Assembly: GCA_015680685.1 (NCBI GenBank)
Contig: MNCI01004872.1
Location: 1,921,523-1,985,522 of the forward strand
From: Gnetum montanum
Taxonomy: Eukaryota > Streptophyta > Gnetopsida > Gnetales > Gnetaceae
DNA: 64,000 nt
Direction: 5' to 3'
Shown here: positions 44,863 to 55,748 of the stretch, piece after piece
Position numbering within the stretch: position 1 is the first letter of the stretch
How the letters are laid out: each line of letters starts with the position of its first letter
Program-made: the position numbers and the translations under genes
Notes under the pieces: model-generated
The model's input: only the letters and a program-made list of their open reading frames with translations
The model's database searches: none
What the model was told of the DNA's origin: nothing

Positions 44863-45557
44863 CTACGGTTGAGGAGGAAGTTCCCCTTGCATTGTTGGAG
44901 CAGGAGGTGTTATGGGAACTACTTGAGGTGGAAGAGGTGTGGTTGGATTAGGAGGATGGTGTGGATATGGAGTGTCTCCTAGAGGAGAAGGAGTCCTTCT
45001 GAAGTACTCCCGAGCTTGGTAGTGAAGGTTAGGGGTTGCGTGACCCATAGAGTCACTTGGAGAAATCGGCTGCCGCACATAATATCCATAAGGATCGGGC
45101 TGCCGGTAAGGGTATTGATGTGTTGGCGGTGGCATCCCCCATGACTGTGGGTATTGCCACTACTGATGTTGTCCAATGGGCTATGGGGGTGTTCCACTTG
45201 GATAATATGTCAAGGGTTGGTGGAACTGCCTTGGGTTACCTTGTGGATAAGGTAACCTTCGGGGTGTTTACCGTTGATTAAGTCTTGGATTTAATGCATA
45301 CACCCCAGACTCCTGCAAATGTGAGATAATAGGACAACATCGCTTAGGATGATCATAGTAGCAAACCTCACATCCACTATCATTGTCTGAATTAGAGTTT
45401 ATAGTGACATCAGAATTAGTGATTTTTCCCTTACCCTTGTTATGTGCAGGGCTTAAATCTCTCCACTTTTTCTTTCCTTTGTCACTACTTTGCTCAACCT
45501 TAGACTCTTCTACAATTTTCAAGACTGTTTCTATTTTAGAGTCTAAGGAACTCCATA
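44863..45557 (-). pseudogene. Element C gag, C-terminal part
   Basis: The minus strand reads a zinc-knuckle-like CEVCYYDHPKRCCPIISHLQ near 45,375 with CX2CX3HX3C spacing, then a Pro/Tyr/Gln/His-rich tail (HQYPYRQPDPYGYYVRQPIS near 45,115-45,055; PSPLGDTPYPHHPPNPTTPL). Upstream is a Lys/Asp/Ser-rich linker (EQSSDKGKKKWRDLS). It runs into the gap at 45,558. Confidence 0.75.
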
Positions 45558-46272
45558 NNNNNNNNNNNNNNNNNNNNNNNNNNNNNNNNNNNNNNNNNNN
45601 NNNNNNNNNNNNNNNNNNNNNNNNNNNNNNNNNNNNNNNNNNNNNNNNNNNNNNNNNNNNNNNNNNNNNNNNNNNNNNNNNNNNNNNNNNNNNNNNNNNN
45701 NNNNNNNNNNNNNNNNNNNNNNNNNNNNNNNNNNNNNNNNNNNNNNNNNNNNNNNNNNNNNNNNNNNNNNNNNNNNNNNNNNNNNNNNNNNNNNNNNNNN
45801 NNNNNNNNNNNNNNNNNNNNNNNNNNNNNNNNNNNNNNNNNNNNNNNNNNNNNNNNNNNNNNNNNNNNNNNNNNNNNNNNNNNNNNNNNNNNNNNNNNNN
45901 NNNNNNNNNNNNNNNNNNNNNNNNNNNNNNNNNNNNNNNNNNNNNNNNNNNNNNNNNNNNNNNNNNNNNNNNNNNNNNNNNNNNNNNNNNNNNNNNNNNN
46001 NNNNNNNNNNNNNNNNNNNNNNNNNNNNNNNNNNNNNNNNNNNNNNNNNNNNNNNNNNNNNNNNNNNNNNNNNNNNNNNNNNNNNNNNNNNNNNNNNNNN
46101 NNNNNNNNNNNNNNNNNNNNNNNNNNNNNNNNNNNNNNNNNNNNNNNNNNNNNNNNNNNNNNNNNNNNNNNNNNNNNNNNNNNNNNNNNNNNNNNNNNNN
46201 NNNNNNNNNNNNNNNNNNNNNNNNNNNNNNNNNNNNNNNNNNNNNNNNNNNNNNNNNNNNNNNNNNNNNNNN
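45558..46272. other. Assembly gap (715 Ns)
   Basis: Unbroken run of N. It falls in element C's gag, between the part matching 32.2 kb and the part matching 33.1 kb of A. By comparison with A about 0.8-0.9 kb of gag core would be expected here, so the gap length is roughly right. Confidence 1.
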
Positions 46273-47067
46273 TCCTTGCCCTTGTCCTAACTCCTCTCAA
46301 CCTTCTTGTCGAGGTTTTTCATCTTCCCTTTTACTTTGACTCTCTCCGTTATGCTCACGATGGTTGCACCCAGATGTGGAAGGAGAGTGTGAATGATGAG
46401 ATGAAGGAGAAGAGGAAGGGGATCCATCATCGTGGCGATGTTTCTTACCTTCTCTTCGGCTGCTTCGGCCCCAATCATTGTAATGATCTAAGTGTCCATC
46501 CTTAGTGTGAGTAGTTGTTCCTGCCGTGAACAGTTGGTGCTCACGGGGATTAGAGCCTGTAGCATGTATAGTTGATCGAAGGCCCTGATGCTTAACCTCT
46601 TCACCAGAGTGAGGAGGAGGAACATCATTTTCTAATAAACCCATTGTGAGGGGTTCCTCGTCTCCTATTTCACTAATGACATGGGGGACCTTGCCCTTCA
46701 ACAGTGAATGTTGGCTCTCCTGCCTTTCATCCCGAATACGTTGGGCATTTGTGGGATGATAATCCCTTATATGATACCTTCCAGCAACATATTCAGCGAA
46801 TAAGTCCTGCATGCCAATCTATGCCAATCCACGGAAAAGCATATTCGGAACAGATCGATCTGGTGGTAAAACTATATTACCAAACAAATCTCTCCAGCGC
46901 AATTATTCATCCTGATGGAGAGTAAAAGTGTAATCAGGGATATACTCATCGGGATGAGTATAAGTTATCGTATGCTATTTAGGACATGGTTGGTCTAGGT
47001 TATGTGTATGATGCTGACTATCTCCTGTGTTGTCCTTAGGTGAGTTGATTTCGTGAGAAGAAGCCAT
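46273..47067 (-). pseudogene. Element C gag, N-terminal part
   Basis: Minus-strand ATG at 47,067 opens MASSHEINSPKDNTGDSQHH. A stop follows near 46,985, then HPDEYIPDYTFTLHQD, a stop, and a 171-codon frame (46,812-46,297) reading MQDLFAEYVAGRYHIRDYHP onward to a His/Ser/Asp-rich tail (RHDDGSPSSSPSSHHSHSPS). It matches the gag starts of A and B. The Gag core lies in the gap. Confidence 0.75.
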
Positions 47068-47193
47068 CCTAATGGTGTGCAAATTTTTATCGTTAATTAA
47101 TGTTCTTGATTAACTGATTAACCCGAAGGTTCGTGAAAGCTCACAATGATGTGAGTGATATCCCTTATGTTCAATTGGCGTGAAAACACTTAG

Positions 47194-47212
47194 TCCTTGG
47201 CAACGGTGCCAA
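47194..47212 (-). promoter_or_regulatory. Primer-binding site of element C
   Basis: The minus strand reads TTGGCACCGTTGCCAAGGA next to the 5' LTR, the best-preserved Athila-type primer site of the three related elements. Confidence 0.75.
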
Positions 47213-48237
47213 TGATGAGTGGCGAGGTACCCCTACACTCAACCATACGAATACGATCATGCAAGTGCGATCCGGTCGAACTCCATAGACTAAATGCCTT
47301 AACGCCATAAGAAATGCTTGGGGTTAATCATTCGTTGTCTTCCCAGGCTTGCTTGTATGTGTCACGGTGTATGGTTAAGCAAGTCTGAGGTATGTGATTT
47401 TTTTGGTATTTTTTTGGTTTATCTCCTAAGCTATGAGGAAAAGGGTTGAGAAACTAACTAACACTAACTAATGTCCTAAGTCTATATTAACTAGCGTCAG
47501 CATCCGTTCCCACTTACCGGACACACCCTGAACTATGCAACTATGGCTACCAAACGCTAATCGTTACTGGGATCACCACACGTAACGCAAGTGCTCGAAG
47601 TGGTCGTACTGAGGCACCTATTTAGCCTAAGTGTGATAAGCAGCCGATTCCTTGGCTAGCCGTACACACCCGTGGATGCTCGTAGCCAAGTCGTACTTAT
47701 CACACGTTCTAGCCTAGCGATGAGCAGCCGATTCCTTGACTAGCCGTACACATTGGACTACTACTAGGATTACCAAGTGCAGATCCTGGAATACGCTACT
47801 GGGTTACCAAGCAGCCACAATGCTCGTAGTCAAGTCATACTCACACGTTGCGACGAGAAGCCGATTCCTTGATTAGCCGTACACATCCGTAGATGCTCGT
47901 AATCAAGTCGTACTCGTGCGCACTAGGAAAGCAATAAATAAAAATAAAATAAAACCATGTACTGCCAGGTTTATCCAATCAATTTTGTCTTTATTGCCGT
48001 ACACAACTTGTGTTCAGGTTACAAAGTTTCTCGAATAAAGAGTCGTTCACTCTAAGACTCCTACTGCGGGTACATGGGAAATTAATCTAACTCTGGAGTG
48101 TTCAAACTGCCAGAGCTTCGCTACTTCTAGCCAGGATTGGGAAATGAAGGGAGTGCCACCTCTTATTTATAGATATGGTGGCGGACCGCGATATCGCGTA
48201 CGCGATATCACGGCGCTATGCATGTCGCGTCTCATCA
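47213..48237 (-). repeat. Element C 5' LTR
   Basis: 1,025 bp, pair of 40,818-41,876, with the same three GCCGATTCCTTG units (about 47,643, 47,727 and 47,861). Over the first 340 bp I see roughly 20 differences between the pair. Confidence 0.9.
48162..48209 (-). promoter_or_regulatory. U3 promoter core of element C: TATA box plus GATATC palindrome
   Basis: On the minus strand a perfect 20-bp palindrome, GATATCGCGTACGCGATATC (48,209-48,190), is followed after about 17 bp by CTATAAATAAG (48,172-48,162), a good TATA box. The same arrangement occurs near 41,770-41,850, 28,490-28,570 and 34,710-34,780. Confidence 0.65.
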
Positions 48238-48242
48238 GCTGG

Positions 48243-48650
48243 TGTAGTGAATAATCAATCACCCATGGAGACAAACTAGTACAGTAGCATTCTTACCTAT
48301 CTCCTCACCCAACAAACACCATAAGAGTTAAACCTTAAGAAGAAATAACAATTTATTCACCGATCCAAGTATTTTATGCAAATCAATGGGTAAGTTTACA
48401 AAGTGTGTCCTGATGGCTTGGTTCGATGGTGTGTTCCTGATATAGATCAACTTTGAGTTCTCCAAGATGCTCATGAGGGTCTTTGTGGGGGTCATTACAC
48501 AGGGAGACAAATGACCATCAAGATCCTACTTGTAGGATATTATTGGCCTACATTATTTCAGGATGCCCATGGTTTCGTCCAATCTTGTAAACACTATTAA
48601 TGTGATGGGAGAATGAATAGTAGAATAGAGGGTTCACAATAATGGATTCA
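48243..48650 (+). pseudogene. Element B integrase zinc-binding (H2C2) region
   Basis: Resumes B's frame after element C. CVPDIDQL-VLQDAHEGLCGG then HYTGRQMTIKILLVGYYWPT and QDAHGFVQSCKHY-CDGRMN around 48,425-48,620 form the HHCC domain that precedes the integrase core. One ligand spacing is altered (CKHYxC), and Gln is replaced by TAG. Confidence 0.75.
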
Positions 48651-49567
48651 ACCATTAGAACCCTTTGACATTTGGGGAATTGATTTTATGGGGCTGATTA
48701 CACCAATGTCCAATGGAAAAGCTTATATTATTGTTCTTATTGATTACCTAACAAAATGGGTTGAAGAAGCTGCTATTAAAGATTGTACATCATCTATAGT
48801 TGCACAATTTGTTCAACAAAAAATCATAAATAGGTTTGGTATGCCATGTGCACTTATTTTAGACAATGGTACACACTTCACAGGTGCAAATTTTCAGAAA
48901 TTAATGAAATGCTTAGGGTTTGAGCATAAATTGACTACACCATACCACCCCCAAGAGAACGGTCAAGTAAAAGTCACCAACAGGAAGATTACGAAGATAT
49001 TGACAAGAACTATTAGCAAGTTTAGGCAAGACTGGAGCACTAAACTGAACAATGCTATTTGGGCATACTGCCCCACATGGAAACTCCCTACAGGCTACTC
49101 TCCTTATGCGTTAGTGTATGGTAAATTACCAACACTTCCTATTCAAACTAAGCTTTTTACACTATCCATGGCATGTGACCTCAACCTTGCCCTTGATCAA
49201 GCACAAAAATAGTAATTAGCAACCCTTAAATTGCTAGATGAAAATCAACTAGCTACATTGTCATCTAATGAGTTGCACAAGGCATTCAATAAACAACATC
49301 ATGACCTATGAATTAGAAAAGTTAAATATTAGCTAGGAGATAAGGTTCTCTACTGGAATCTCACACATGTGCCACAACTTACTAAATTTCAAACACTATG
49401 GAAAGGACATTATATTATTTATGCAACTTTTCCTTCACGGGCCATGAAAATATACAAACTTGAGAGCCTGGATAAAAAAATTTTGGTCAATGTGCAACAA
49501 ATCAAACCTTTCCAAGAGCTTGGGATAGCTAGTACACATGCTACCTCTCTTGATAGAAAACATTGAT
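48651..49567 (+). pseudogene. Element B integrase core and C-terminus
   Basis: The core reads FDIWGIDFMG at 48,664-48,693, LILDNGTHFTGANF near 48,855-48,895 and YHPQENGQVKVTNRKI near 48,943-48,990, so the D, D and E catalytic residues are all present. An open frame of 174 codons (48,688-49,212) covers most of the core. It continues past a stop with ELHKAFNKQHHDL and GDKVLYWNLTHVPQLTKFQT, and ends VNVQQIKPFQELG... at a TGA at 49,567. It is the best-preserved pol domain in the window. It would have inserted the cDNA. Confidence 0.9.
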
Positions 49568-51553
49568 GACTATTTTGAATCTCCTCCTTCCAACTTAGTC
49601 GTGGGGGAGATGGCCACCTATGCTAATTGTTCTACGCCCTCAATTTTTTTTGAATTTTGTTTTACACATTCTTTCAACTTTTCTTTTTTTTTTTTTACAC
49701 CAACATTCATGTTTTTACTGTTTCTTTGTTTGCTTGATTTACTTTTATTTGTCATCTAATAAGTGCTCATGATGGTGGATTGAAATATATCATATTGATT
49801 GCTAATGTTTGATTTTTACCTTTGAATTATGATGTTGATATTAAGGTATGGTTCTTTTGGTAAAATAGGTAATGAGTCCATGCCATCCACTCATCCTTAC
49901 AACTCTACGATCTCCTTTAGCTTGGAACTGTATAGTCCCCTTTTTCTAAGTAAACTTATCAATGAATTGGTGGCTGAGTATTTTTCAAACCAAGGAAAGA
50001 CTCAAAGGATGAAAAGGATGTGACTTCAAGGGGATTTGATGCATTGGTATTGGCCATTCTCTTGGGATGCTTGGATGCTTTTTCTTGGATTTTCTACTAT
50101 TCTGACATTGTTGAAATATCAGGAAGTTGAGTGAATAAAAATAAGTCTTTGCATGGTGTGGTTCTCATGCATAAACATCAAAATAAAGAAAAAAAAGGAG
50201 AAAAATATGAGAATTCAAAGCACACCCCTTAGACATAATAAAGCAATATTGGCTACAAGAACTAGTTATGGCATTGGAAAGACATGTTACCCATGCATGA
50301 AGGTTCTTTCTAACTAAGGCCCTTTCTCATTTCCTGCTTCCCCATCTCACTCTCCTTGGGATGATGGTCACTCTTTGTGGAAGCATTCTTGTTGCCTCAA
50401 GAGGATGGATTGGCCAAGTGTATTGATGCGAGGTCACTGAGTGTGGTTGGTTTGAATCTGGATTTGGGATGAGTTCTACTCATTTATCTTCACCATGAAA
50501 TACACAAGGGGATTTACACAACCTTGTTATTGAGATTTCATTCCATTCTCTCTTCTCCATCTTTCTTCCCATTTTCCACCTCATTGCCGATTTTTATCAT
50601 TAGTTCATTCTAGGTTGATGCATTGTTTTTCTTTGGTGAATTCTTGTGGGTAAGTTTTTAACTCTTGCTTCCAAATGACATTCCTAGAGCCTATGGACTC
50701 TTTGGTTTGTGGGTTTATCAATGCATAAAGGGCATGAGCCTACTTTGGGGAGGATCCACTGGCATTTCTTTTTGGTGCAATTATTAACTTCTTTCCCTTA
50801 AACATTTCCTACAATCAATCATTTCTTGTTTCATCCCCATCCATGACATCCATTTTATTAGTGTTGCTCTTGATACTTTTCATCTTTCTTGCTTCTCATG
50901 TTTTTCCATCTCATAGCTACTAGAGGTTTTCTCTTAGTCGTGGGGGCCTTGTCACAAATTTTTCAATTTTTTCCATTTTACTAATTGCCTAACCCCTACA
51001 CCTTGGGTAGTTACCAGTGATAAATCTCTGAACCAATTTCTACCATAATCACAACTCATCCAATGCACTTCATATTAAGGCAAGGTATCAACTTCATTGT
51101 GGTTTATCTATCCTTGCTCATTTGTGATTGTGTTGTGTGTGTAGATGGCAATCATACAAATAATGGACTGGGCTTGGAGGAAGCACTCAAGATGGACTAG
51201 AACTAGAGCATTTAGGAAAGGAGAAAGTCTGGTGGTGTGGCTATGGATAAACAACGGAAGGCGCAATCCTAGCATTCATAGCAATATGCTTCATTTTCTT
51301 TCTCTCTCTTTCTCTACAAGTTTTCAAATAAAGGCTTGGATGTCATTTACGTACGAGTGTTCACCACAATGGTCATGAATACTAATGTTGTAATATGCTT
51401 ATTGATCTATTCACTGGGCACATTGAGTCCATCATTCGATTCCACCATCAGTTGTCAGTTAGTTAATAATCCCATACCTTCCCAATATTTTGTAAAGAGC
51501 TTGTTTCTTTTCTTCTATACTCGAGGACAAGTTTTCATTCAGTCTTGGGGGTA
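49568..51553 (+). other. Long 3' region of element B with polypurine tract
   Basis: Nearly 2 kb, colinear with the 3' regions of A and C from GTGGGGGAGATGGCCACCTA (49,601) onward. A small frame at 51,145-51,378 contains MDWAWRKHSRW, matching the small frame in A. A possible 60-nt intron is 51,085-51,144. No envelope-like features such as a signal peptide or transmembrane helix are evident. The polypurine-like TTGGGGGTA (51,545-51,553) ends it. Confidence 0.6.
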
Positions 51554-52570
51554 TGATGAGAGCAGTTACTCTAGTATTTATTCTAATTATTAGAGTGGTT
51601 ACTCTAGCAGTCACTTTAGCAGTTATTCTAATTATTAGAGTGGTTACTCTAGTAGTCACTTTAGCAGTTATTCTAATTATTAGAGTGGTTACTCTAGCGG
51701 TCACTTTAGTAGTTATTCTAATTATTAAAGTGGTTACTCTAGCAATTTAGCAATTATTCTAATTATTAGAGTGGTTACTCTAATTATTAGAGTAGTTTCT
51801 CCCAAGCCTAAAAATACAGTGCCTAGGCACACAATTGGAAAAAAGAAATCTTTTAGTAGTCAAGTAGGAAAACTCTTATAGTCTGTTGAAAGTTAGAGTA
51901 TTTTCCAAGTGCCTGTAGCAGGAGGTCTAAGTGTGGACAGATCTTTATTCAAGCATTGTGTACCTAAGTATACCTTGTGTATGACAATAAAGATGAGCTC
52001 TTCGATTCATCCTTGCAACACTTGAGATTTGTTTTCTTACGCATTTCTTTTATTTTATTTTCTTCTGCATTTATTTTATTTTATGCACTTTACATTTCTA
52101 TTATTAGCACAGTAATTTATTTTTATCAATTAAGCAAATCATTAAATTACACAAGCACGATCGCTTTGAGCATGCATGTAATACTTGGTAACCTAGTAAT
52201 GATTAGTTTTTGGTAATCTCAGTAGTGTTGCACTGGTTCAGGATGTGTACGGCAAGTGGGAATGGATGTTGGTGTTAGGATTAGTTAGAACTTAGTTAAT
52301 GAGTAGTTAAGTTAAATTAGTCATTTAGTTACCTCTCTCCTTCCCTACTAGCATAGGACATAAAAACATAAAAGCTATAAAAATCATATGCCTCAAGCTT
52401 ACTTAACCAGACAACCATGACATACAGGTAAGCTTGGGAAGACAATGATCAACCAACTTATCCTTGTTCCACAAGGATGCATAAGCATGTAGTCCTTGGA
52501 ATTCGACCAAATCATGTGTGAAACGCTCGTATTCATATGGTTGAGTGTAAGGGTACGTCACCGCTCATCA
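51554..52570 (+). repeat. Element B 3' LTR
   Basis: 1,017 bp, pair of 34,863-35,816. Contains five to six 45-bp units at 51,570-51,800 (ATTATTAGAGTGGTTACTCT ...), one or two more than the 5' LTR, and ends CCGCTCATCA followed by the AGTAC duplication. Confidence 0.9.
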
Positions 52571-54470
52571 AGTACTTATGCCTCTTCACCCATTGAGTGT
52601 TTAAAGGTTTTCTTTATTTAAGTACGATCATTATTCTCTCTATTAAAGGCTTAGATTGATCAATAGAATCCTTTAAATCATTGATGCTACCTTGTATGAT
52701 TTCATTATCAACCAATCCATGGTAATGCATGAGCTTTGAAACATTAAACACAAAATACATACCAATAGTGTTGGGTAAGTTAATCTCAAAAGCACTAGCA
52801 TTAAATTTTTTCTTTATTCTAAAATTACCCATCTTCTTGGCTTTTAATTTGGAGAAGTTGATACCTCTTAATCTCTTCTTCTTCAAGTGAACCCAAACCA
52901 AGCCACCAATAGCAAAGATAGGCTTTTGCTTTCTCTCCCTCCTCTTAAGAACTTTCTCTTTAGCCTTCTTTTCTAATTTTTTCTTTAGTTATGCATGAAG
53001 ATCCCTCATCTCTTGTACAAAATCAACTCTAAGTTGATCTTGATCCTTAAATCTCTTCAAATTGTTTACCATCTTAAGACAAAAATCATAATTTTCCTCA
53101 AATGGGCTTTTATCAATGGCAACATGAAAAGAATTATTATAAGAATATTTAGCATGACATAGCAAATTTTTTTGTTGATTTGACTATGCATCACATAACA
53201 CCTCCATATATTTAGCAAATATTTATTCACCACATCTATTTGGCTATTAGATTGTGGTTGATATGCACTAGAGAAATTCAACTCAATACCTAAAATTTTT
53301 GAAAGGAACCTCCAAAAGCAACTAGTAAATTTAAAGTCTCTATCACTAATAATGTTCAAAGGAATTTCATGTAACTTCACAAAATTTTGGAAAAATACAT
53401 TTGCCACATGAGAAGCATCACTCACCATTTTTCATAGAATGAAGTGTGTTATCTTGAAGAATTTATCCACTATAACTAAAATTGCATTATTCCCATTCTT
53501 AATTTTTGAAATATCAAACACAAAATTCATTAACATACATTTCCATGAATCTTTTAAAATTGAAAAAGGTACATAAGGTCCATCCACTCCTTTACCTCCT
53601 TTTAATTTCTAATAAGTCAAATACTCCTTCACAAATTTTAAAAATTCCATTGTTGTACATAGCCAAAAATAGTACCTACCCACATGCTCTAATTTTTTAT
53701 CCCTACTCATGTAACTTTCCATGTCACTAAAATTATTTTCAAATAAAATATTTTTTCTAAAATCATAATTAGAAGCACATACCTTTCTATTTTTGAATAA
53801 AAGTTCATTTTGAATATGATAGTTCCTTCATTGGTCTATCCTACTCATACAAACTAGAAAAATCACCCATACCTTCCACATGAGGTATGTTAAAATTAAT
53901 CACATGCATCCTATGTAATGCATCAACCATCACATTGGCTTTTCTACTTTTGTTTTTCTAACAAATAATTAAACTTATGCAAGTGTGAAATCCACTTTTT
54001 ATGCTTTACACTCAACTTCCTTTAAGAAATGAGAAATTATAGTGCTTTGTGATCTATCATCAAAGTGAACTCCATGGAAATAAGTAATGTCTTGAATGAT
54101 TGATTTCTTGAAGAGTAGCACATAAATCCTTCTCTTATATGCTATATTTTTACCTTGAATCATTCACCTTTTATGAAAAAATAAAGCAATAATCCTACCT
54201 TCTTGTGAAAGTATCCCACCAATGGCAAGTCCACTTGCATTCATCTCCACTTGAAAAAGTTTCAAAAACATGGAATTCCAAGCAATGATCCATTGATAAT
54301 TTTTTATTTCAGTAAGTCAAAGCTTCTATGTATTTCATCATTCCATCTAAAATCATTATTTTTCTTTAGAAAAACAAACATAGGTCAAGAAATACCACTA
54401 ACAATTTTGATGAACCTCTAATAAAAACCTTCTAAACCAAGGAATGATCTTATCTCCCCAAAATTCTTAG
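52571..54470 (-). pseudogene. Element F integrase, RNase H and RT end (chromovirus-like)
   Basis: Minus strand, from right to left: EIRSFLGLEGFY-RFIK near 54,465-54,410 (RT-RNase H connection), ALFLIS-RKLSVKHKKWI near 54,040-53,985 (RNase H end), DRDFKFTSCFWRFLSKILG near 53,345-53,290, YQPQSNSQIDVVNKYL near 53,255-53,205, and VWVHLKKKRLRGIN ... FNVSKLMHYHG near 52,900-52,720. This is the integrase C-terminal domain. The third catalytic position of the DDE triad reads Asp (QID) instead of Glu (QTE). Many stops. No gag, protease or RT body remains: the element starts abruptly at 54,470. Confidence 0.85.
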
Positions 54471-54832
54471 GAGTTAGTCAATATTTAATTAATGATAATG
54501 CTTCTAAGATTTATTTACCTAACATGTTTGGTATCTCTTTTGTATTTAATGTTATAGATATTATGCATTATCATGACCTGATTGATGATGAAATCATACA
54601 GGGTAACATCGATGAATTGAAAGAGATTATTGATTAGTTCAAGCCTTTAATGGAGAGGAAGGTAATCATACTCATGTGGAGAGAAGATTTAGAACTTAGT
54701 ACATGATTCACTAGAAGGATCAATCCAATAATGATCTTATATGAGTCCATGACACTAAACTTTCTAAGGATCACTTCTACCCCTACTCCCTTATTCACAT
54801 GAGTTCATCTTTTTAAGGATGGGAGAGCTACC
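54471..54832 (+). pseudogene. Element E integrase tail and polypurine tract
   Basis: The plus strand reads INDNASKIYLPNMFGISFVF, then NVIDIMHYHDLIDDEIIQG and NIDELKEIID. This is the same integrase C-terminal sequence as F's (VDNEIIQGSINDLKDSID) but in the opposite orientation. It is followed by AAGGATGGGAGAGCTA (54,815-54,830), the polypurine tract, and E's 3' LTR. The junction at 54,470 joins it tail-first to F's RT, so E has lost its protease, RT and integrase core. Confidence 0.8.
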
Positions 54833-55748
54833 TTAGGAACACCTCTTCTAATTTCATTTTCTTTTCTCTATATATGGTTTTTGTAGGTTTTAAGCTTTGG
54901 AAATATGACTTGAATATCAAGGAGACATCTTGGCCAAGAGCTAGGTCTTCACAAGAGATATCCAAAATGTGGAGAATACATCCTAGTTGGTGAGACATAT
55001 CAGTTTGATGAAAGACATCTCAGGAGAGATATTCCAACTTTTGGAAGACATCTTATGTGAGTTTTCCAAACCCTAGAGGAGACATCTTAGCTTCTAGTGA
55101 GACATTTCCCACTATGTAGAGACATCTCTCCTAAATGTTGGATTTTTGTAGGAGACATGTTGGAAAGCCTTGAGATGACTTTGTACGATTAGGAAAACTT
55201 CTGAATTTCTAGTTGCACATTAGGAAATATCTAGGAGGAGATAGAAAAAGATAGAAATCATGTGAAATCTTCAAGTTAGGCTTGAGGAAAGGTTTCTAGA
55301 TTTATTTTCTTGGTTTTCTAATAAATATTGTGATTGTTTCATGTTTTTGACATGAAGTGTTAACAAGAGACTGTCATGAGAGCATATTCAGTGAGTGCAT
55401 AATTGGGTTGCAACTCTAAGGTCTATTGTGTGTATATTAGTCTTTGTATTTTTGTATTCTTGCTTCTAAGTTGAGATCATAATCTTGAGTTATGGGAGAG
55501 ATTCTCTTTTAGTGATGCCTTACATTGAGAACAATTGTTATGTGGTTGTAGAGCCTCATAATTTGTAATATTGTTTGAGTATGTGAGTCTTTTTGGTGTT
55601 TTGGGAGTGGGGAATCATTGTTGTAATATTTTTTTTAATAATTTATGATAGTAATTTTTCTCATTTTCTAAAGCAATAGATTGTCTTTTCATAATATATG
55701 GATTTAGTAGAAATTAAAGGTTAAATTAACAGGAATGAACTTGCTTCA
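54833..55748 (+). repeat. Element E 3' LTR
   Basis: 916 bp, begins TTAGGAACACC (usual TGTAGGGACACC, first bases mutated) and ends near GCTTCA at 55,748. Pairs with 20,882-21,762. Confidence 0.8.

Larger units (their letters stand above)
40818..48237 (-). mobile_element. Element C: pol-less Athila-like retrotransposon inside B
   Basis: Minus strand, 7.4 kb. 3' LTR 40,818-41,876, 5' LTR 47,213-48,237. Flanked by TCTAG (40,813-40,817) and GCTGG (48,238-48,242), a weak duplication agreeing at 3 of 5 bases. B's reading frame runs from RNase H into integrase across it, which confirms the insertion. Contents are gag, protease and a long 3' region; RT, RNase H and integrase are missing with the same junction as element A. 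Its two LTRs are more alike than A's or B's pairs seem, so it is probably the youngest insertion. It contains the assembly gap. Confidence 0.9.
34863..52570 (+). mobile_element. Element B: Athila-like Ty3/gypsy retrotransposon, interrupted by C
   Basis: Plus-strand element flanked by AGTAT (34,858-34,862) and AGTAC (52,571-52,575). Order: 5' LTR 34,863-35,816, primer site, gag, protease, RT, RNase H, [element C 40,818-48,237], integrase, 3' region of about 2 kb, polypurine tract, 3' LTR 51,554-52,570. Net length without C is about 10.3 kb. All coding parts carry stops. It is the only copy in the window with a full domain set, and so the closest stand-in for a helper of A and C. Confidence 0.9.

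Noticed and set aside
45383-46339. Long frames of 318 and 254 codons spanning the N run
   Set aside because: Ns translate as unknown residues and never stop; the real part is element C gag on the minus strand.
49568-51553. An envelope-like gene in the third position of element B
   Set aside because: Athila elements can carry one, but I find no signal peptide, transmembrane helix or long frame here, and the same region in A and C is equally non-coding apart from small frames.
51459-51750. Overlapping frames on both strands with a 15-residue repeat (VTTLIIRITAK and similar)
   Set aside because: They are translations of the 45-bp tandem repeat in B's 3' LTR; because 45 is a multiple of three, any frame stays open. 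No start or regulatory context.
52614-53428. A separate cellular gene for the frames on the minus strand
   Set aside because: Motifs (VWVHLKKKR, FNVSKLMHYHG, YQPQSNSQ) are those of a gypsy integrase and are continuous with element F.
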